Assembly: GCF_009651005.1 (NCBI RefSeq)
Contig: NZ_WHVW01000014.1
Location: forward strand, 24,349 to 88,348
Reading direction: 5' to 3'
Length of the DNA stretch: 64,000 bases
Origin: Sporosarcina obsidiansis
GTDB lineage: Bacteria > Bacillota > Bacilli > Bacillales_A > Planococcaceae
Position 1 is the stretch's first letter; every line of letters begins with the position of its first letter. The notes below the pieces were generated by a model. The model ran no database searches, was not told where the DNA came from, and was given only the letters and a program-made list of their open reading frames with translations. Below, piece after piece: positions 17,619 to 31,023 of the stretch. A program made the position numbers and the translations under genes.

Positions 17619-20600
17619 TTGACAGGTCATTTAGTTCAGTATGGTCAACATCGTCAGCGTAGAAGTTTCGCGCGAATCAACGAAGTGCTCGATCTGCCAA
17701 ATTTGATTGAAATTCAAACGGCATCTTACGAGTGGTTCTTGGAGGAAGGGTTACGGGAAATGTTTCGGGATATTTCTCCTATCCAGGATTTCACTGGAAA
17801 CCTATCCTTGGAATTTATCGACTACCAACTGGGTGAACCAAAATATCCGGTAGACGAATCAAAAGAGCGCGATGTGACATACGCAGCACCACTTCGTGTT
17901 AAAGTACGCCTTCACAACAAAGAAACTGGCGATGTGAAAGAACAGGACGTTTTCATGGGAGATTTCCCGCTCATGACGGAAAACGGTACATTCATTATTA
18001 ATGGAGCAGAGCGAGTCATCGTATCGCAGCTCGTTCGTTCGCCAAGTGTCTATTACAACGATAAAACGGACAAAAATGGTAAACGTGGTTTCGGTGCTAC
18101 CGTAATCCCTAACCGCGGTGCGTGGCTCGAGTATGAAACAGATGCAAAAGACGTTGTGCACGTTCGTATCGATCGGACTCGTAAATTACCGATCACCGTT
18201 TTGTTGCGTGCATTAGGTTTCTCGACTGACCAGGAAATCATCGATTTAATCGGTGACAATGAGTATTTGCGGAATTCCCTGGAAAAAGATAATACCGAAA
18301 CTTCGGAAAAAGCTATGCTTGAAATCTATGAGCGACTTCGTCCGGGTGAGCCACCAACACTAGATAGCGCGAGAAGTCTGCTATATTCTCGTTTCTTTGA
18401 TCCGAAGCGCTATGATTTGGCGAATGTTGGACGCTATAAAATGAATAAAAAACTTCATTTGCAAAATCGTTTGTTCAATCAAACGGCTGCGGAAACGCTT
18501 GTTGATCCTGAAACTGGTGAGATTTTAGTGGAAAAAGATCAATTGATTGATCGACGTACGCTAGACAAATTACTACCGTTTCTATCCAATGGCATAAATA
18601 AGCAATCGATTGAACATGTAGGATCTGTTTTGGAAGAGCCGATGACGATTCAGACGCTAAAGATTTATGCGCCGAAAAGTGAAGAGAAACAAGTACTTAA
18701 TGTCATCTCCAACGCTGAAGTAGACGAGTCTGTCAAACATATTACCCCATCAGATATTGTAGCTTCTATAAGTTATTTCTTTAATCTATTGCATGGTGTA
18801 GGGAATACAGACGACATAGACCATCTTGGGAATCGTCGTTTGCGCTCGGTTGGTGAGTTACTCCAAAACCAATTCCGTATCGGTCTTTCCCGTATGGAAC
18901 GCGTAGTTAAAGAGCGAATGTCCATCAATGACACGCAATCTATCGTACCGCAACAATTGATCAATATACGTCCAGTTATTGCATCGATCAAGGAATTCTT
19001 CGGCAGTTCTCAGCTTTCTCAGTTCATGGACCAAACCAATCCATTAGCTGAACTGACGCATAAACGTCGTTTATCTGCACTAGGGCCGGGTGGATTAACT
19101 CGTGAACGAGCAGGGATGGAAGTTCGTGACGTGCATTATTCTCACTATGGTCGTATGTGTCCGATTGAAACGCCAGAGGGTCCGAATATTGGGTTGATTA
19201 ACTCGCTATCTACGTTTGCAAAAGTGAATCGATTTGGTTTCATTGAAACCCCTTATCGGAAGGTCGATCCTGAAACAGGTCGTGTAACTGCGCAAATTGA
19301 TTATCTGACTGCGGATATTGAAGATAACTATGTAGTGGCACAAGCAAACGCGCAACTTGGAGAAGATGGTTCATTTGTCAATGAAGAAGTAGTAGGTCGT
19401 TTCCAAGGGGATAATACAGTCTTCAAACGTGATCAAATTGACTACATGGATGTATCGCCTAAGCAAGTTGTGTCTGCGGCAACTGCTTGTATTCCATTCT
19501 TGGAAAACGATGACTCCAACCGTGCGTTAATGGGTGCAAACATGCAACGACAAGCGGTTCCTTTGTTAAATCCTGAAGCGCCATTCGTTGGGACGGGGAT
19601 GGAACATATTTCAGCCCGTGATTCAGGTGCAGCTGTCGTTTCTAAACATCATGGAATTGTAGAGCATGTAGAAGCGAAGGAAGTTCGTATTCGTCGCATT
19701 GAAGAAGTGGACGGTAAAGAAGTGAAGGGTGACCTAGCAATTTACCGTTTATCTAAATTCATCCGTTCGAACCAAGGAACTTGCTACAACCAACGTCCGA
19801 TCGTCAAAGTTGGCGACCGTGTAAAACCGCTTGATATTCTTGCGGACGGTCCGTCTATGGAACAAGGGGAACTTGCGCTTGGGCGTAACGTTCTAACAGC
19901 GTTTATGACATGGGATGGATATAACTACGAGGATGCTATTATTATGAGTGAACGTCTGGTTAAAGATGACGTCTTCACATCTGTTCATATTGAAGAATAT
20001 GAGTCAGAAGCCCGTGATACGAAGCTTGGGCCAGAAGAAATTACTCGTGATATTCCGAACGTCGGGGAAGATGCATTACGCAACCTGGACGATAGAGGAA
20101 TCATCCGAATCGGTGCGGAAGTTCGCGATGGTGACATCTTAGTCGGTAAAGTAACACCTAAGGGAGTTACGGAATTGACAGCTGAAGAACGTCTTCTACA
20201 CGCTATTTTTGGAGAAAAAGCACGTGAAGTCCGCGATACGTCGCTACGTGTTCCACACGGCGCAGGCGGAATCGTTCTTGACGTCAAAGTATTCAACCGT
20301 GAAGATGGCGATGAGTTATCTCCAGGTGTTAACCAATTAGTTCGTGTCTATATCGTACAGAAGCGTAAAATTTCTGTTGGAGACAAGATGGCAGGACGTC
20401 ACGGTAACAAAGGGGTTATCTCTCGAATCTTACCTGAATCTGAAATGCCGTATCTACCAGATGGTACACCGATCGATGTCATGTTGAATCCACTAGGGGT
20501 TCCATCACGTATGAACATCGGACAGGTTCTGGAAATGCACCTTGGTATGGCTGCGCGCAGTCTAGGTATACACACAGCTTCTCCTGTATTTGATGGAGCA

Positions 20601-21155
20601 AACGAGGAAGATGTTTGGACTACAATGGAAGAAGCAGGTATGAACCGAGACGGTAAAACAGTCTTGTATGATGGTCGTTCAGGAGAACCATTTGATAACC
20701 GCGTATCAGTCGGTGTTATGTACTTGATCAAACTAGCACACATGGTAGACGACAAGTTGCACGCGCGTTCTACTGGACCATACTCACTCGTTACACAACA
20801 ACCACTGGGCGGTAAAGCACAGTTTGGTGGACAGCGTTTCGGTGAGATGGAAGTGTGGGCGTTAGAAGCATATGGTGCAGCTTACACATTACAAGAAATC
20901 CTAACAGTCAAATCCGATGACGTTGTAGGTCGTGTGAAAACATACGAAGCTATCGTCAAAGGTGACAGCGTACCTCAACCAGGCGTACCGGAATCATTCA
21001 AAGTACTAATCAAAGAACTTCAAAGTCTTGGATTGGACGTTAAAATGTTAACGGAAGACCTGGAAGAAATCGAGATGCGCGATATGGACGACGAAGAAGA
21101 CTTACAGCCAACCGATGCACTGAACCTAATGAAAGAAGATCAGCCAATAGCCTAA
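17619..21155 (+). CDS. rpoB: DNA-directed RNA polymerase subunit beta
   Basis: Core polymerase subunit contributing half of the catalytic cleft. It is ~1178 aa and closely follows B. subtilis RpoB throughout. The rifampicin region reads [18 protein letters not shown] followed by [13 protein letters not shown], with no substitution I recognise as a resistance change. Near the C-terminus [22 protein letters not shown] is the expected signature. The start is TTG 17619 (translated MTGHLVQYG) with GAGGGGTG 6-7 bp upstream; a GTG at 17610 overlaps that site. Unusually, a 430 bp gap with two repeat elements separates it from rpoC. Confidence 0.97.
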   Translation: MTGHLVQYGQHRQRRSFARINEVLDLPNLIEIQTASYEWFLEEGLREMFRDISPIQDFTGNLSLEFIDYQLGEPKYPVDESKERDVTYAAPLRVKVRLHNKETGDVKEQDVFMGDFPLMTENGTFIINGAERVIVSQLVRSPSVYYNDKTDKNGKRGFGATVIPNRGAWLEYETDAKDVVHVRIDRTRKLPITVLLRALGFSTDQEIIDLIGDNEYLRNSLEKDNTETSEKAMLEIYERLRPGEPPTLDSARSLLYSRFFDPKRYDLANVGRYKMNKKLHLQNRLFNQTAAETLVDPETGEILVEKDQLIDRRTLDKLLPFLSNGINKQSIEHVGSVLEEPMTIQTLKIYAPKSEEKQVLNVISNAEVDESVKHITPSDIVASISYFFNLLHGVGNTDDIDHLGNRRLRSVGELLQNQFRIGLSRMERVVKERMSINDTQSIVPQQLINIRPVIASIKEFFGSSQLSQFMDQTNPLAELTHKRRLSALGPGGLTRERAGMEVRDVHYSHYGRMCPIETPEGPNIGLINSLSTFAKVNRFGFIETPYRKVDPETGRVTAQIDYLTADIEDNYVVAQANAQLGEDGSFVNEEVVGRFQGDNTVFKRDQIDYMDVSPKQVVSAATACIPFLENDDSNRALMGANMQRQAVPLLNPEAPFVGTGMEHISARDSGAAVVSKHHGIVEHVEAKEVRIRRIEEVDGKEVKGDLAIYRLSKFIRSNQGTCYNQRPIVKVGDRVKPLDILADGPSMEQGELALGRNVLTAFMTWDGYNYEDAIIMSERLVKDDVFTSVHIEEYESEARDTKLGPEEITRDIPNVGEDALRNLDDRGIIRIGAEVRDGDILVGKVTPKGVTELTAEERLLHAIFGEKAREVRDTSLRVPHGAGGIVLDVKVFNREDGDELSPGVNQLVRVYIVQKRKISVGDKMAGRHGNKGVISRILPESEMPYLPDGTPIDVMLNPLGVPSRMNIGQVLEMHLGMAARSLGIHTASPVFDGANEEDVWTTMEEAGMNRDGKTVLYDGRSGEPFDNRVSVGVMYLIKLAHMVDDKLHARSTGPYSLVTQQPLGGKAQFGGQRFGEMEVWALEAYGAAYTLQEILTVKSDDVVGRVKTYEAIVKGDSVPQPGVPESFKVLIKELQSLGLDVKMLTEDLEEIEMRDMDDEEDLQPTDALNLMKEDQPIA

Positions 21156-21156
21156 A

Positions 21157-21280
21157 CAAAAGCGGAAAGCGCCGTTTAGCCTCGATCGGCGTTGGAAAGC
21201 TTGTAGCAAAAGGTAGAATTTCACCTTTTGCTACAAGATTGAAACGACCCGAGAGGCTGGCGCTTGAAGCTAGATGACAC
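21157..21280 (+). repeat. Intergenic hairpin repeat, copy B
   Basis: 124 bp starting 2 bp after the rpoB stop. Stems: AAGCGCC/GGCGCTT, AGCCTC/GAGGCT and CGTT/AACG. The last differs from copies A and C (CACT/AGTG) on both sides, so pairing is kept. The capping arm is a long hairpin (CTTGTAGCAAAAGGT with ACCTTTTGCTACAAG). The end ...CTAGATGACAC abuts copy C. Confidence 0.88.
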
Positions 21281-21401
21281 CAAAAGCGGAGACGGCTTTA
21301 CAGCTCCGACAGGCACTGGAAGACTTAAAATAAAGGCGCTCTTTGCCTTTACTTTAAGTCTGAAGTGACCCGAGGAGCTAGCCGTCGAAGCTAGATGACA
21401 C
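21281..21401 (+). repeat. Intergenic hairpin repeat, copy C
   Basis: 121 bp directly after copy B. Stems: GACGGCT/AGCCGTC, AGCTCC/GGAGCT and CACT/AGTG. The first two differ from copies A and B at several paired positions with the pairing kept. The cap is GACTTAAA.../...TTTAAGTC around AAAGG/CCTTT. The same CTAGATGACAC tail closes it. Confidence 0.88.
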
Positions 21402-21420
21402 CAAAAGCGAAAAGCAACTG
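21402..21420 (+). repeat. Truncated head of the intergenic repeat
   Basis: CAAAAGCGAAAAGCAACTG resembles the head of the element, then diverges. It parallels the truncated head after copy A (8299-8325). Confidence 0.6.
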
Positions 21421-21453
21421 ATCTGAACTAATATAAATAAGAATGCTACAATC

Positions 21454-21488
21454 GAATAGAAGAGGGCTTCGAGCACCCTCTTCTATTC
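21454..21488 (+). other. 13-bp perfect hairpin before rpoC
   Basis: GAATAGAAGAGGG / CCCTCTTCTATTC with a 9-nt loop, no U-tract. A second weaker hairpin (TTCAGT/ACTGAA around AGAAGTACTTCT) follows at 21491-21518. Terminator, processing or stability roles are possible. Confidence 0.6.
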
Positions 21489-21585
21489 TATTCAGTTTAA
21501 GAAGTACTTCTGACTGAATGCGATACTATAAGTAAAGTTGCCTGACAAGCCATTGCGGCGATTAGACTAAAGGGAGGTAGGCTCC

Positions 21586-24500
21586 TTGATCGATGTTAAT
21601 AATTTTGAGTATATGAAAATTGGCCTGGCTTCACCAGACAAGATACGTTCTTGGTCATATGGAGAAGTAAAAAAACCTGAAACTATCAACTACCGTACGT
21701 TGAAACCAGAGAAGGACGGATTGTTCTGTGAAAGAATCTTCGGACCAACAAAAGACTGGGAATGTCACTGTGGAAAGTATAAACGGGTACGTTACAAAGG
21801 CGTTGTCTGTGACCGTTGTGGCGTAGAAGTAACACGTCAAAAAGTGCGTCGCGAACGTATGGGCCACATTGAGCTTGCAGCACCTGTCACGCATATTTGG
21901 TACTTCAAGGGAATACCAAGCCGCATGGGCTTGATCTTGGATATGACACCGCGTGCATTGGAAGAAATTATTTATTTTGCTTCCTACGTAGTAGTAGATC
22001 CAGCTGATACACCACTTGAACGGAAGCAATTGCTTTCTGAAAAAGAGTACAGACTCTATCGTGAAAAGTATGGTTCTAAGTTTCAAGCGTCCATGGGGGC
22101 AGAAGCGATTGAGCAATTACTGCGTGCAATCGATTTAGATAAAGAAACAGATTCATTAAAAGAAGAGTTGAAAACGGTTCAAGGTCAGCGTCGTACCAGA
22201 GCAATCAGACGTCTGGAAGTCGTAGAATCCTTCCGGAACTCCGGAAATCGTCCAGAATGGATGGTTTTAGAGGTTCTTCCTGTCATTCCTCCTGAATTAC
22301 GCCCAATGGTACAGCTAGACGGTGGACGTTTTGCAACTTCTGACCTGAATGATCTGTATCGTCGTGTCATTAACCGGAATAACCGTCTGAAACGACTATT
22401 GGATTTAGGTGCACCTGGTATCATCGTTCAGAATGAGAAGCGTATGTTGCAAGAAGCGGTAGATGCGCTTGTAGATAATGGGCGTCGAGGAAGACCTGTT
22501 ACCGGTCCTGGTAATCGTCCGTTGAAATCTCTTTCTCATATGTTGAAAGGGAAGCAAGGTCGTTTCCGTCAGAACTTGCTCGGTAAACGGGTTGACTATT
22601 CCGGGCGTTCTGTAATTGTTGTTGGACCAAACCTTAAGATGTACCAATGCGGTCTGCCAAAAGAAATGGCGATTGAGTTGTTTAAACCATTTGTCATGAA
22701 AGAATTGGTAGAACGTAATTTAGCGCATAATATTAAGAGTGCGAAACGTAAAATTGAACGTCTGCATTCCGAAGTGTGGGATGTACTAGAAGACGTAATT
22801 AAAGAACATCCGGTCCTGTTAAACCGGGCACCGACTCTTCACCGTCTGGGAATCCAGGCATTTGAACCGATGCTCGTAGAAGGTCGTGCGATTACATTGC
22901 ATCCACTCGTTTGTACAGCTTATAACGCTGACTTTGACGGTGACCAAATGGCTGTACACGTTCCTCTTTCTGCAGAAGCACAAGCGGAAGCGCGTTTATT
23001 GATGCTAGCCGCTCAGAATATCTTGAATCCGAAAGACGGGAAACCAGTTGTTACGCCTTCACAGGATATGGTTCTAGGAAATTATTATTTGACAGTCGAG
23101 CGCAAAGACGCAGCTGGAGAAGGTGCAGTATTTAGCGATCCTAACGAAGCGTTGATCGCTTACCAAACGGGACACGTTCATCTGCATTCCCGAATTGCGA
23201 TCCAAGCAGGCAGTATTAATAATCCGACATTTACAGAAGAGCAGAACAAAAAACTCTTGCTCACTACAGTAGGTAAAATCATTTTTAATGAAATTCTGCC
23301 TGAGTCATTCCCTTACATTAATGAACCAACTAACGATAACTTACAAGTGGAGACACCTGCCAAGTATTTCGTAGATGGGACAGTAAATGTGAAAGAACAC
23401 TTGAAAAACGCAGAACTTGTATCACCTTTCAAAAAGAAGATTCTTGGGAATATCATCGCGGAAATCTTTAAACGATTCCATATTACAGAGACATCACGTA
23501 TGTTGGACCGCATGAAAAATCTTGGATTCAAATATTCTACACGTGCGGGAATTACAATCGGTATTTCTGACATCGTTGTCTTACCGAACAAAGCAGACAT
23601 CCTCAATGAGGCGCAGGAAAAAGTGGATAAGGTCACACAACAGTTCCGCCGTGGTTTAATTACCGAAGAAGAACGGTATGATCGTGTTATCTCTTATTGG
23701 AGTCAGGCGAAGGATGTCATTCAGAATAAATTGATGGATTCATTGGATAATGAAAACCCGATTTATATGATGAGTGATTCTGGAGCGCGGGGTAACGCAT
23801 CTAACTTTACACAACTCGCAGGTATGCGGGGACTGATGGCTAACCCGGCTGGACGAATTATCGAACTTCCGATCAAATCTTCCTTCCGTGAAGGTTTAAC
23901 AGTACTCGAGTACTTTATCTCTACTCATGGTGCCCGTAAAGGTCTTGCCGATACAGCACTGAAGACAGCTGACTCAGGTTACTTAACACGTCGTTTAGTT
24001 GACGTTGCACAAGATGTAATTGTGCGCGAAGATGATTGTGGAACGGACCGCGGTTTAGAGATTACAGCTCTAACAGAAGGAAACGAAGTCATTGAAACGT
24101 TGCAAGAGCGTATCGAAGGTCGTCATACGAAAAAGACGATTTTCCATCCGGAAACAGGCGAAGTGATTCTGGAGAAAAATGGTTTAATCACAGCGGATAT
24201 CGGTAATACGATTATTCAAGCAGGTATCGATCATATAACTATTCGCTCTGCATTCACTTGTAATACAAAACATGGTGTTTGTAAGAAATGTTATGGCATT
24301 AACTTGGCGACAGGTGAAGCGGTGGAAGTAGGAGAAGCAGTTGGTATTATTGCAGCTCAATCTATCGGAGAACCTGGAACACAGCTGACGATGCGTACAT
24401 TCCATACAGGTGGAGTTGCTGGGGACGATATTACACAAGGTCTTCCACGGATTCAGGAGATTTTTGAGTCTCGTAATCCGAAAGGGCAAGCGGTCATTTC

Positions 24501-25179
24501 AGAAATCACAGGAACAGTGGTGGAGATCGACGAAATCCGAGAAGGTCAAAAAGAGATCACTATTCAAGGAGAAGTGGAAACACGCAAATATTTGGCACCG
24601 TACAATGCTCGATTGAAAGTAGAAGAGGGCGATGAAATTGCACGAGGCGAAAGTATTACGGAAGGTTCCATCGATCCAAAAGAATTGATCGTGGTGAAAG
24701 ATGTAGCAACTGTACAAGAATATCTGTTGAAAGAAGTGCAAAAAGTATACCGGATGCAAGGGGTAGAAATTGGCGACAAGCACGTAGAAGTAATGGTTCG
24801 TCAAATGCTCCGCAAAGTTCGTGTAATTGAAGCGGGAGATACAGATCTTCTCCCAGGTTCATTGCTTGATATACATCAATTTGCTGAAGCGAATGCGAAA
24901 GTATTATTGTCAGGTAAAGCACCGGCTACTTCACGACCGGTTATTCTGGGGATTACGAAAGCATCGCTTGAAACAGAATCATTCTTGTCGGCAGCTTCTT
25001 TCCAAGAAACGACTCGAGTTCTTACCGATGCAGCCATTAAAGGTAAAACGGATGAGTTGCTTGGCTTGAAAGAAAACGTCATTATCGGGAAATTGGTGCC
25101 AGCAGGTACAGGAATGCAAAGATATCGCCAGATTAAAATGGAACACGAAGAACAAGAAGAAGCAATTACAGTAGACTAA
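21586..25179 (+). CDS. rpoC: DNA-directed RNA polymerase subunit beta'
   Basis: Catalytic polymerase subunit of 1197 aa. The N-terminal zinc-binding cysteines are in [20 protein letters not shown] (aa ~60-79), the catalytic Mg2+ loop is [10 protein letters not shown] (aa ~446-455), the bridge helix/trigger loop region is around [17 protein letters not shown] (~aa 770-786), and the second zinc site is [13 protein letters not shown]. The start is TTG 21586 with AGGGAGGT upstream, as common in Bacillales. The gap to rpoB is far larger than the ~60 bp usual in Bacillus. A terminator-like hairpin follows the stop. Confidence 0.97.
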   Translation: MIDVNNFEYMKIGLASPDKIRSWSYGEVKKPETINYRTLKPEKDGLFCERIFGPTKDWECHCGKYKRVRYKGVVCDRCGVEVTRQKVRRERMGHIELAAPVTHIWYFKGIPSRMGLILDMTPRALEEIIYFASYVVVDPADTPLERKQLLSEKEYRLYREKYGSKFQASMGAEAIEQLLRAIDLDKETDSLKEELKTVQGQRRTRAIRRLEVVESFRNSGNRPEWMVLEVLPVIPPELRPMVQLDGGRFATSDLNDLYRRVINRNNRLKRLLDLGAPGIIVQNEKRMLQEAVDALVDNGRRGRPVTGPGNRPLKSLSHMLKGKQGRFRQNLLGKRVDYSGRSVIVVGPNLKMYQCGLPKEMAIELFKPFVMKELVERNLAHNIKSAKRKIERLHSEVWDVLEDVIKEHPVLLNRAPTLHRLGIQAFEPMLVEGRAITLHPLVCTAYNADFDGDQMAVHVPLSAEAQAEARLLMLAAQNILNPKDGKPVVTPSQDMVLGNYYLTVERKDAAGEGAVFSDPNEALIAYQTGHVHLHSRIAIQAGSINNPTFTEEQNKKLLLTTVGKIIFNEILPESFPYINEPTNDNLQVETPAKYFVDGTVNVKEHLKNAELVSPFKKKILGNIIAEIFKRFHITETSRMLDRMKNLGFKYSTRAGITIGISDIVVLPNKADILNEAQEKVDKVTQQFRRGLITEEERYDRVISYWSQAKDVIQNKLMDSLDNENPIYMMSDSGARGNASNFTQLAGMRGLMANPAGRIIELPIKSSFREGLTVLEYFISTHGARKGLADTALKTADSGYLTRRLVDVAQDVIVREDDCGTDRGLEITALTEGNEVIETLQERIEGRHTKKTIFHPETGEVILEKNGLITADIGNTIIQAGIDHITIRSAFTCNTKHGVCKKCYGINLATGEAVEVGEAVGIIAAQSIGEPGTQLTMRTFHTGGVAGDDITQGLPRIQEIFESRNPKGQAVISEITGTVVEIDEIREGQKEITIQGEVETRKYLAPYNARLKVEEGDEIARGESITEGSIDPKELIVVKDVATVQEYLLKEVQKVYRMQGVEIGDKHVEVMVRQMLRKVRVIEAGDTDLLPGSLLDIHQFAEANAKVLLSGKAPATSRPVILGITKASLETESFLSAASFQETTRVLTDAAIKGKTDELLGLKENVIIGKLVPAGTGMQRYRQIKMEHEEQEEAITVD

Positions 25180-25181
25180 AA

Positions 25182-25214
25182 ATAAACGGGACAACGTTCC
25201 CGTTTATCTGTTTT
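25182..25214 (+). terminator. Putative terminator after rpoC
   Basis: ATAAACGGG / CCCGTTTAT with an 8-nt loop, followed by CTGTTTT. The U-tract is interrupted. Confidence 0.65.
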
Positions 25215-25353
25215 CATCGGGTGTTCACACACTCGATGAATACAGATAAAGCCTCCGGCGGATCTCTCAGATTTTTAAAAAACGTTTTCGAGCGAGCTCG
25301 AAGAAAGTCTAAACGCAATTATACCAAGATGTAATTGATTTTATTTAATTTCG
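25215..25353 (+). other. rpoC-rpsL spacer; ybxF/L7Ae gene not present
   Basis: No gene in this part of the 431 bp rpoC-rpsL gap. It holds a hairpin CATCGGGTGT/ACACTCGATG (25215-25239) and a palindrome TTCGAGCGAGCTCGAA (~25286-25301). Bacillus has the ~82-codon L7Ae-like ybxF between rpoC and rpsL; no frame of that type is open here. Confidence 0.55.
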
Positions 25354-25382
25354 TTGACAAGTCTTTCTGAAGATGATAATAT
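25354..25382 (+). promoter_or_regulatory. Sigma-A promoter of rpsL-rpsG-fusA-tuf
   Basis: TTGACA (25354-25359), 17 bp spacer, extended -10 TGATAATAT (TAATAT at 25377-25382). A ~220 nt leader follows, carrying the palindrome CCAGAGATCTCTGG (~25486-25499) and a TTGTGTG/CGCACAA hairpin (~25515-25535), possible attenuator or processing structures. Confidence 0.82.
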
Positions 25383-25610
25383 ACAAAAGGTTGATAGTTG
25401 TTGGCCACTATCTTTCATACGGAATTATATTTCATTTGAATAGGTAGAAGGCGAGAAGCAATCATCATTATAAAACAACAGTGACCAGAGATCTCTGGCG
25501 TTTGCTGAAAACCGTTTTTGTGTGTGCACGCACAAGAACTTTGTTTTTACCTAAAAATGAACCACCTGGATGTGTGGTATTACAAAAAGCTCGGAAGGAG
25601 GAACAACCTG

Positions 25611-26030
25611 ATGCCTACAATTAATCAATTAGTCCGTAATCCTCGTAAGTCGAAATCGGAGAATTCTAAATCACCGGCTCTAGGAAAAAGCTATAATAGC
25701 TTCAAAAAGTCTATGACTAACGTGAACTCACCACAAAAAAGAGGTGTTTGTACACGTGTTGGTACAATGACTCCTAAGAAACCGAACTCAGCGCTACGTA
25801 AATATGCTCGTGTTCGTTTGACTAATACTTTGGAAGTAAACGCGTATATCCCAGGTGAAGGCCACAACTTGCAAGAACACAGTGTGGTACTAATCCGCGG
25901 AGGACGTGTAAAAGACTTACCAGGTGTTCGTTACCATATCGTACGTGGAGCACTTGATACAGCTGGTGTTACTGGCCGTATGCAAAGCCGTTCACAATAC
26001 GGTGCTAAAAAACCAAAAGAAAAGAAATAA
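25611..26030 (+). CDS. rpsL: 30S ribosomal protein S12
   Basis: Decoding-site protein controlling accuracy. The 139 aa start [30 protein letters not shown] carries the lysine at which substitutions give streptomycin resistance, unchanged here. ATG 25611 is preceded by AAGGAGGAA; the in-frame sequence upstream (from 25518) is the leader. First gene of the str operon with rpsG, fusA and tuf. Confidence 0.97.
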   Translation: MPTINQLVRNPRKSKSENSKSPALGKSYNSFKKSMTNVNSPQKRGVCTRVGTMTPKKPNSALRKYARVRLTNTLEVNAYIPGEGHNLQEHSVVLIRGGRVKDLPGVRYHIVRGALDTAGVTGRMQSRSQYGAKKPKEKK

Positions 26031-26064
26031 TATAATCTAATGATATCGAAAGGAGGAACTAATT

Positions 26065-26535
26065 ATGCCTCGTAAAGGTCCAGTTGCAAAACGCGATGTA
26101 TTACCTGATCCGATTTATAATTCTAAGCTTGTAAGCCGCCTTATCAACAAAATGATGGTAGACGGTAAAAAAGGTACTTCTCAAAAAATTCTTTATGGAG
26201 CGTTCGAAATTGTAAAAGAACGTTCTGGTAAAGAACCAATTGAAGTATTCGAAGCTGCTCTTAATAATGTAATGCCAGTTCTTGAAGTGCGTGCTCGCCG
26301 TGTTGGTGGAGCGAACTATCAAGTACCAGTTGAAGTGCGTCCGGAACGTCGTACAACACTAGGTCTTCGTTACCTTGTTAACTATTCACGTACTCGTGGG
26401 GAGAAAACAATGGAAGAACGTCTAGCAAACGAAATTCTTGATGCTTCCAACAACACAGGTGCTTCTGTTAAACGCCGTGAAGAAATGCATAAAATGGCTG
26501 AAGCCAACAGAGCATTCGCTCACTATCGTTGGTAA
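26065..26535 (+). CDS. rpsG: 30S ribosomal protein S7
   Basis: Primary binding protein of the 16S rRNA 3' major domain, forming the head near the E site. It is 156 aa with the S7 signature [17 protein letters not shown] near the N-terminus and the conserved [10 protein letters not shown] at the C-terminus. AAAGGAGGA precedes ATG 26065; the gap from rpsL is 34 bp and to fusA 47 bp. Confidence 0.97.
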   Translation: MPRKGPVAKRDVLPDPIYNSKLVSRLINKMMVDGKKGTSQKILYGAFEIVKERSGKEPIEVFEAALNNVMPVLEVRARRVGGANYQVPVEVRPERRTTLGLRYLVNYSRTRGEKTMEERLANEILDASNNTGASVKRREEMHKMAEANRAFAHYRW

Positions 26536-26582
26536 GTCCGGATAAACTACAACAGTAATCCGAAACGGAAGGAGTTTACAAA

Positions 26583-28661
26583 ATGGCTAGAGAGTTCTCC
26601 TTAGAGAATACTCGTAACATTGGTATCATGGCTCACATTGACGCTGGTAAAACAACGACAACAGAGCGGATCCTTTTTTACACGGGTAAAATCCACAAAA
26701 TTGGTGAAACACACGAAGGTGCTTCCCAAATGGACTGGATGGAACAAGAGCAAGAACGTGGAATCACGATTACATCTGCTGCTACAACAGCTGCATGGAA
26801 AGGTCACCGCGTAAATATCATCGATACACCTGGACACGTAGACTTCACAGTAGAAGTTGAACGTTCATTACGTGTATTGGATGGAGCTGTTACGGTACTT
26901 GATGCTCAATCAGGTGTAGAACCGCAAACAGAAACAGTTTGGCGTCAAGCGACAAACTACAAAGTGCCACGTCTTGTATTCGTAAACAAAATGGATAAAA
27001 CAGGTGCAGACTTCCTTTACTCTGTAGGCACGTTACGTGATCGTCTACAAGCAAATGCGCATCCTATCCAGTTACCGATCGGTTCAGAAGATACATTCTC
27101 CGGCATTATCGATTTGATCGAAATGAAGGCTACTATGTATCCGAATGATCTAGGTACTGATGCTACAGTGGGCGATATCCCAGCTGAACATCTGGAACTA
27201 GCGAATGAATACCGTGAAAAACTAATTGAAGCAATCGTAGACTTCGACGAAGATTTAATGGAAAAATATCTTGGCGGCGAAGAACTTACAGTAGAAGAAA
27301 TCAAAACAGCTATTCGTAAAGCGACATTAGCGGTTGAATTCTATCCTGTAGTTTGCGGAACTGCTTTCAAAAATAAAGGTGTACAATTAGTGTTGGATGC
27401 AGTCGTTGACTTCTTGCCATCACCACTTGATATTCCTCCTATGGTCGGTATTAACCCGGATACTGAAGAAGAAGAAGAACGTCATTCAAGCGATGAAGAG
27501 CCATTCTCGGCACTTGCGTTTAAAGTAATGACTGACCCTTATGTAGGTAAGCTTACATTCTTCCGTATTTACTCAGGTGTACTACAAGCTGGATCATATG
27601 TAACAAACTCTACAAAAGGTAAGCGTGAGCGTGTAGGACGTATCCTACAAATGCATGCTAACAGCCGTGAAGAGATTTCTGAAGTGCATGCGGGTGAAAT
27701 CGCAGCTGCTGTAGGTTTGAAAGATACGACAACAGGTGACACACTTTGTGATGAGAAAGCATTGATCATCTTAGAATCAATGGAATTCCCTGAACCTGTT
27801 ATCTCTGTAGCTATCGAGCCGAAAACAAAAGCGGACCAAGATAAAATGGGTCAAGCCCTTGGTAAGTTACAAGAAGAAGATCCAACATTCCGTGCACATA
27901 CAGACCAAGAGACAGGAGAAGTTATCATCGCAGGTATGGGTGAACTTCACTTGGATATCATCGTTGACCGTCTGAAACGTGAATTTAAAGTGGAAGCAAA
28001 CGTGGGCGCGCCACAAGTTTCTTACCGCGAAACATTCCGTCAGTCTGCTCAAGTTGAAGGGAAATTTGTTCGTCAATCAGGTGGACGTGGACAGTTTGGT
28101 CACGTATGGATCGAATTCGGTCCAAACGAAGAAGGAAAAGGATTCGAATTCCAAAACGCAGTCGTTGGTGGAGTTGTTCCTCGTGAATATATCCCAGCGG
28201 TTGAAGCAGGACTTCGTGATTCATTAGATAACGGTATTTTGGCTGGATATCCATTAATCGATATCAAAGCTCGTCTATATGATGGATCTTACCATGACGT
28301 TGACTCCAACGAAATGGCATTTAAGATCGCTGCATCTATGGCATTGAAAAATGCGGCATCTAAATGTTCACCAGTACTTCTTGAACCTACAATGAGAGTA
28401 GAAGTTATCATTCCGGAAGAATACATGGGCGACATCATGGGAGATATTACTTCCCGTCGTGGCCGTGTAGAAGGTATGGAAGCTCGTGGTAATGCACAAG
28501 TCGTTCGTGCTATGGTTCCACTTGCTGAAATGTTCGGTTATGCGACATCTCTACGTTCAAACACGCAAGGTCGTGGAGTATTCTCCATGGTGTTCGATCA
28601 CTATGAAGAAGTTCCAAAATCAATTGCTGAAGAAGTAATTAAGAAAAACAAAGGTGAATAA
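26583..28661 (+). CDS. fusA: Elongation factor G
   Basis: Translocation GTPase of 692 aa. G1 is AHIDAGKTT (aa ~17-25), G2/switch I lies around QERGITI, G3 is DTPGHVDF and G4 NKMDKTGA. Domains II-V follow, including the domain IV region [10 protein letters not shown]. The length and the position before tuf identify it as the housekeeping EF-G rather than a TetM-type protection protein. GGAAGGAG precedes ATG 26583. Confidence 0.98.
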   Translation: MAREFSLENTRNIGIMAHIDAGKTTTTERILFYTGKIHKIGETHEGASQMDWMEQEQERGITITSAATTAAWKGHRVNIIDTPGHVDFTVEVERSLRVLDGAVTVLDAQSGVEPQTETVWRQATNYKVPRLVFVNKMDKTGADFLYSVGTLRDRLQANAHPIQLPIGSEDTFSGIIDLIEMKATMYPNDLGTDATVGDIPAEHLELANEYREKLIEAIVDFDEDLMEKYLGGEELTVEEIKTAIRKATLAVEFYPVVCGTAFKNKGVQLVLDAVVDFLPSPLDIPPMVGINPDTEEEEERHSSDEEPFSALAFKVMTDPYVGKLTFFRIYSGVLQAGSYVTNSTKGKRERVGRILQMHANSREEISEVHAGEIAAAVGLKDTTTGDTLCDEKALIILESMEFPEPVISVAIEPKTKADQDKMGQALGKLQEEDPTFRAHTDQETGEVIIAGMGELHLDIIVDRLKREFKVEANVGAPQVSYRETFRQSAQVEGKFVRQSGGRGQFGHVWIEFGPNEEGKGFEFQNAVVGGVVPREYIPAVEAGLRDSLDNGILAGYPLIDIKARLYDGSYHDVDSNEMAFKIAASMALKNAASKCSPVLLEPTMRVEVIIPEEYMGDIMGDITSRRGRVEGMEARGNAQVVRAMVPLAEMFGYATSLRSNTQGRGVFSMVFDHYEEVPKSIAEEVIKKNKGE

Positions 28662-28708
28662 TAAAGTTCATCCTTGTTTCCTGTAGTGAATACTTGTAAG
28701 ATATGGAT

Positions 28709-28730
28709 AGCCGAAGGTTCGCTTTCGGCT
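28709..28730 (+). other. Hairpin between fusA and tuf
   Basis: AGCCGAA / TTCGGCT with an 8-nt loop, 47 bp after fusA and 50 bp before tuf. No U-tract, so more likely a processing or stability element than a terminator. Confidence 0.45.
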
Positions 28731-28780
28731 TCCGTACTATAAAAAAACTAAACTTTTCAAATTAAGGGAGGACCTCTAAA

Positions 28781-29968
<1,188 letters not shown>

Positions 29969-29977
29969 TTTACTTAC

Positions 29978-30005
29978 ATCCCGTCCTTTGTGGCGGGATT
30001 TTTTG
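29978..30005 (+). terminator. Intrinsic terminator after tuf
   Basis: ATCCCGTC / GGCGGGAT around CTTTGT, then TTTTTT. Ends the str operon. Confidence 0.9.
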
Positions 30006-30521
30006 TCTTCACAATCAAATACAAGCGGTGCGACAGCCTATTTCTTGTAGAACCTTGCAATCGATTGAAAAAGATCTGTAAACTGCTTGGGAGACTATTT
30101 CTATTCATACGTCATCAAACATTCAAAACCTCTATTTAGCCTCATTCTTTTGTATGAGGAAAGCTATTTTATTCAAAGCGGTTGTTTATGACAACGGAAA
30201 TGTACGGTGTGCGAATGGTTTAGACCGATCGAGTAGAAGTGTGGAGCGGTGGGACTTGACTAATGTGCGATCTGGAAGGATTTTAGCTCGGAGTTACGGC
30301 AGTATGGCGTGGTGCAACATTACTTGGCGCATTTTAGTGCTTCTCTAGTACGTTCATATGAAAAAAGCTTGCGCTGAAAGATATATCTGGCCTTTAGGAC
30401 AGTCCCGTTCCCTAATAACTAAATTCATTAGCAAAAGTGCACTTCAAAATGAATGCACAACATCGTGAAATCTGTTAAAATAATAATCGGATTAAAAAAG
30501 AGATTAAATTCTTCAAAAGGG
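30006..30521 (+). other. Gene-free region between tuf and the S10 operon
   Basis: About 515 bp in which I recognise no gene. An open frame at 30154-30348 has no ribosome binding site and no family character. A small hairpin CCTCAT/ATGAGG lies at ~30138-30158. The region becomes A/T-rich from ~30440 towards the S10 promoter. No tRNA or rRNA was recognised. Confidence 0.5.
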
Positions 30522-30988
<467 letters not shown>

Positions 30989-31023
30989 AAATAAAACAAT
31001 GAATATTACAGGAGGTGTAACTA

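Noticed and set aside
21655..22116. Long reading frame antisense to rpoC (about 150 codons)
   Set aside because: It lies wholly within rpoC, has no ribosome binding site, and its Cys/Phe/Tyr-rich composition is what the reverse of a conserved gene gives.
30154..30348. 64-codon frame between tuf and rpsJ
   Set aside because: No ribosome binding site and low-quality composition; treated as noncoding.
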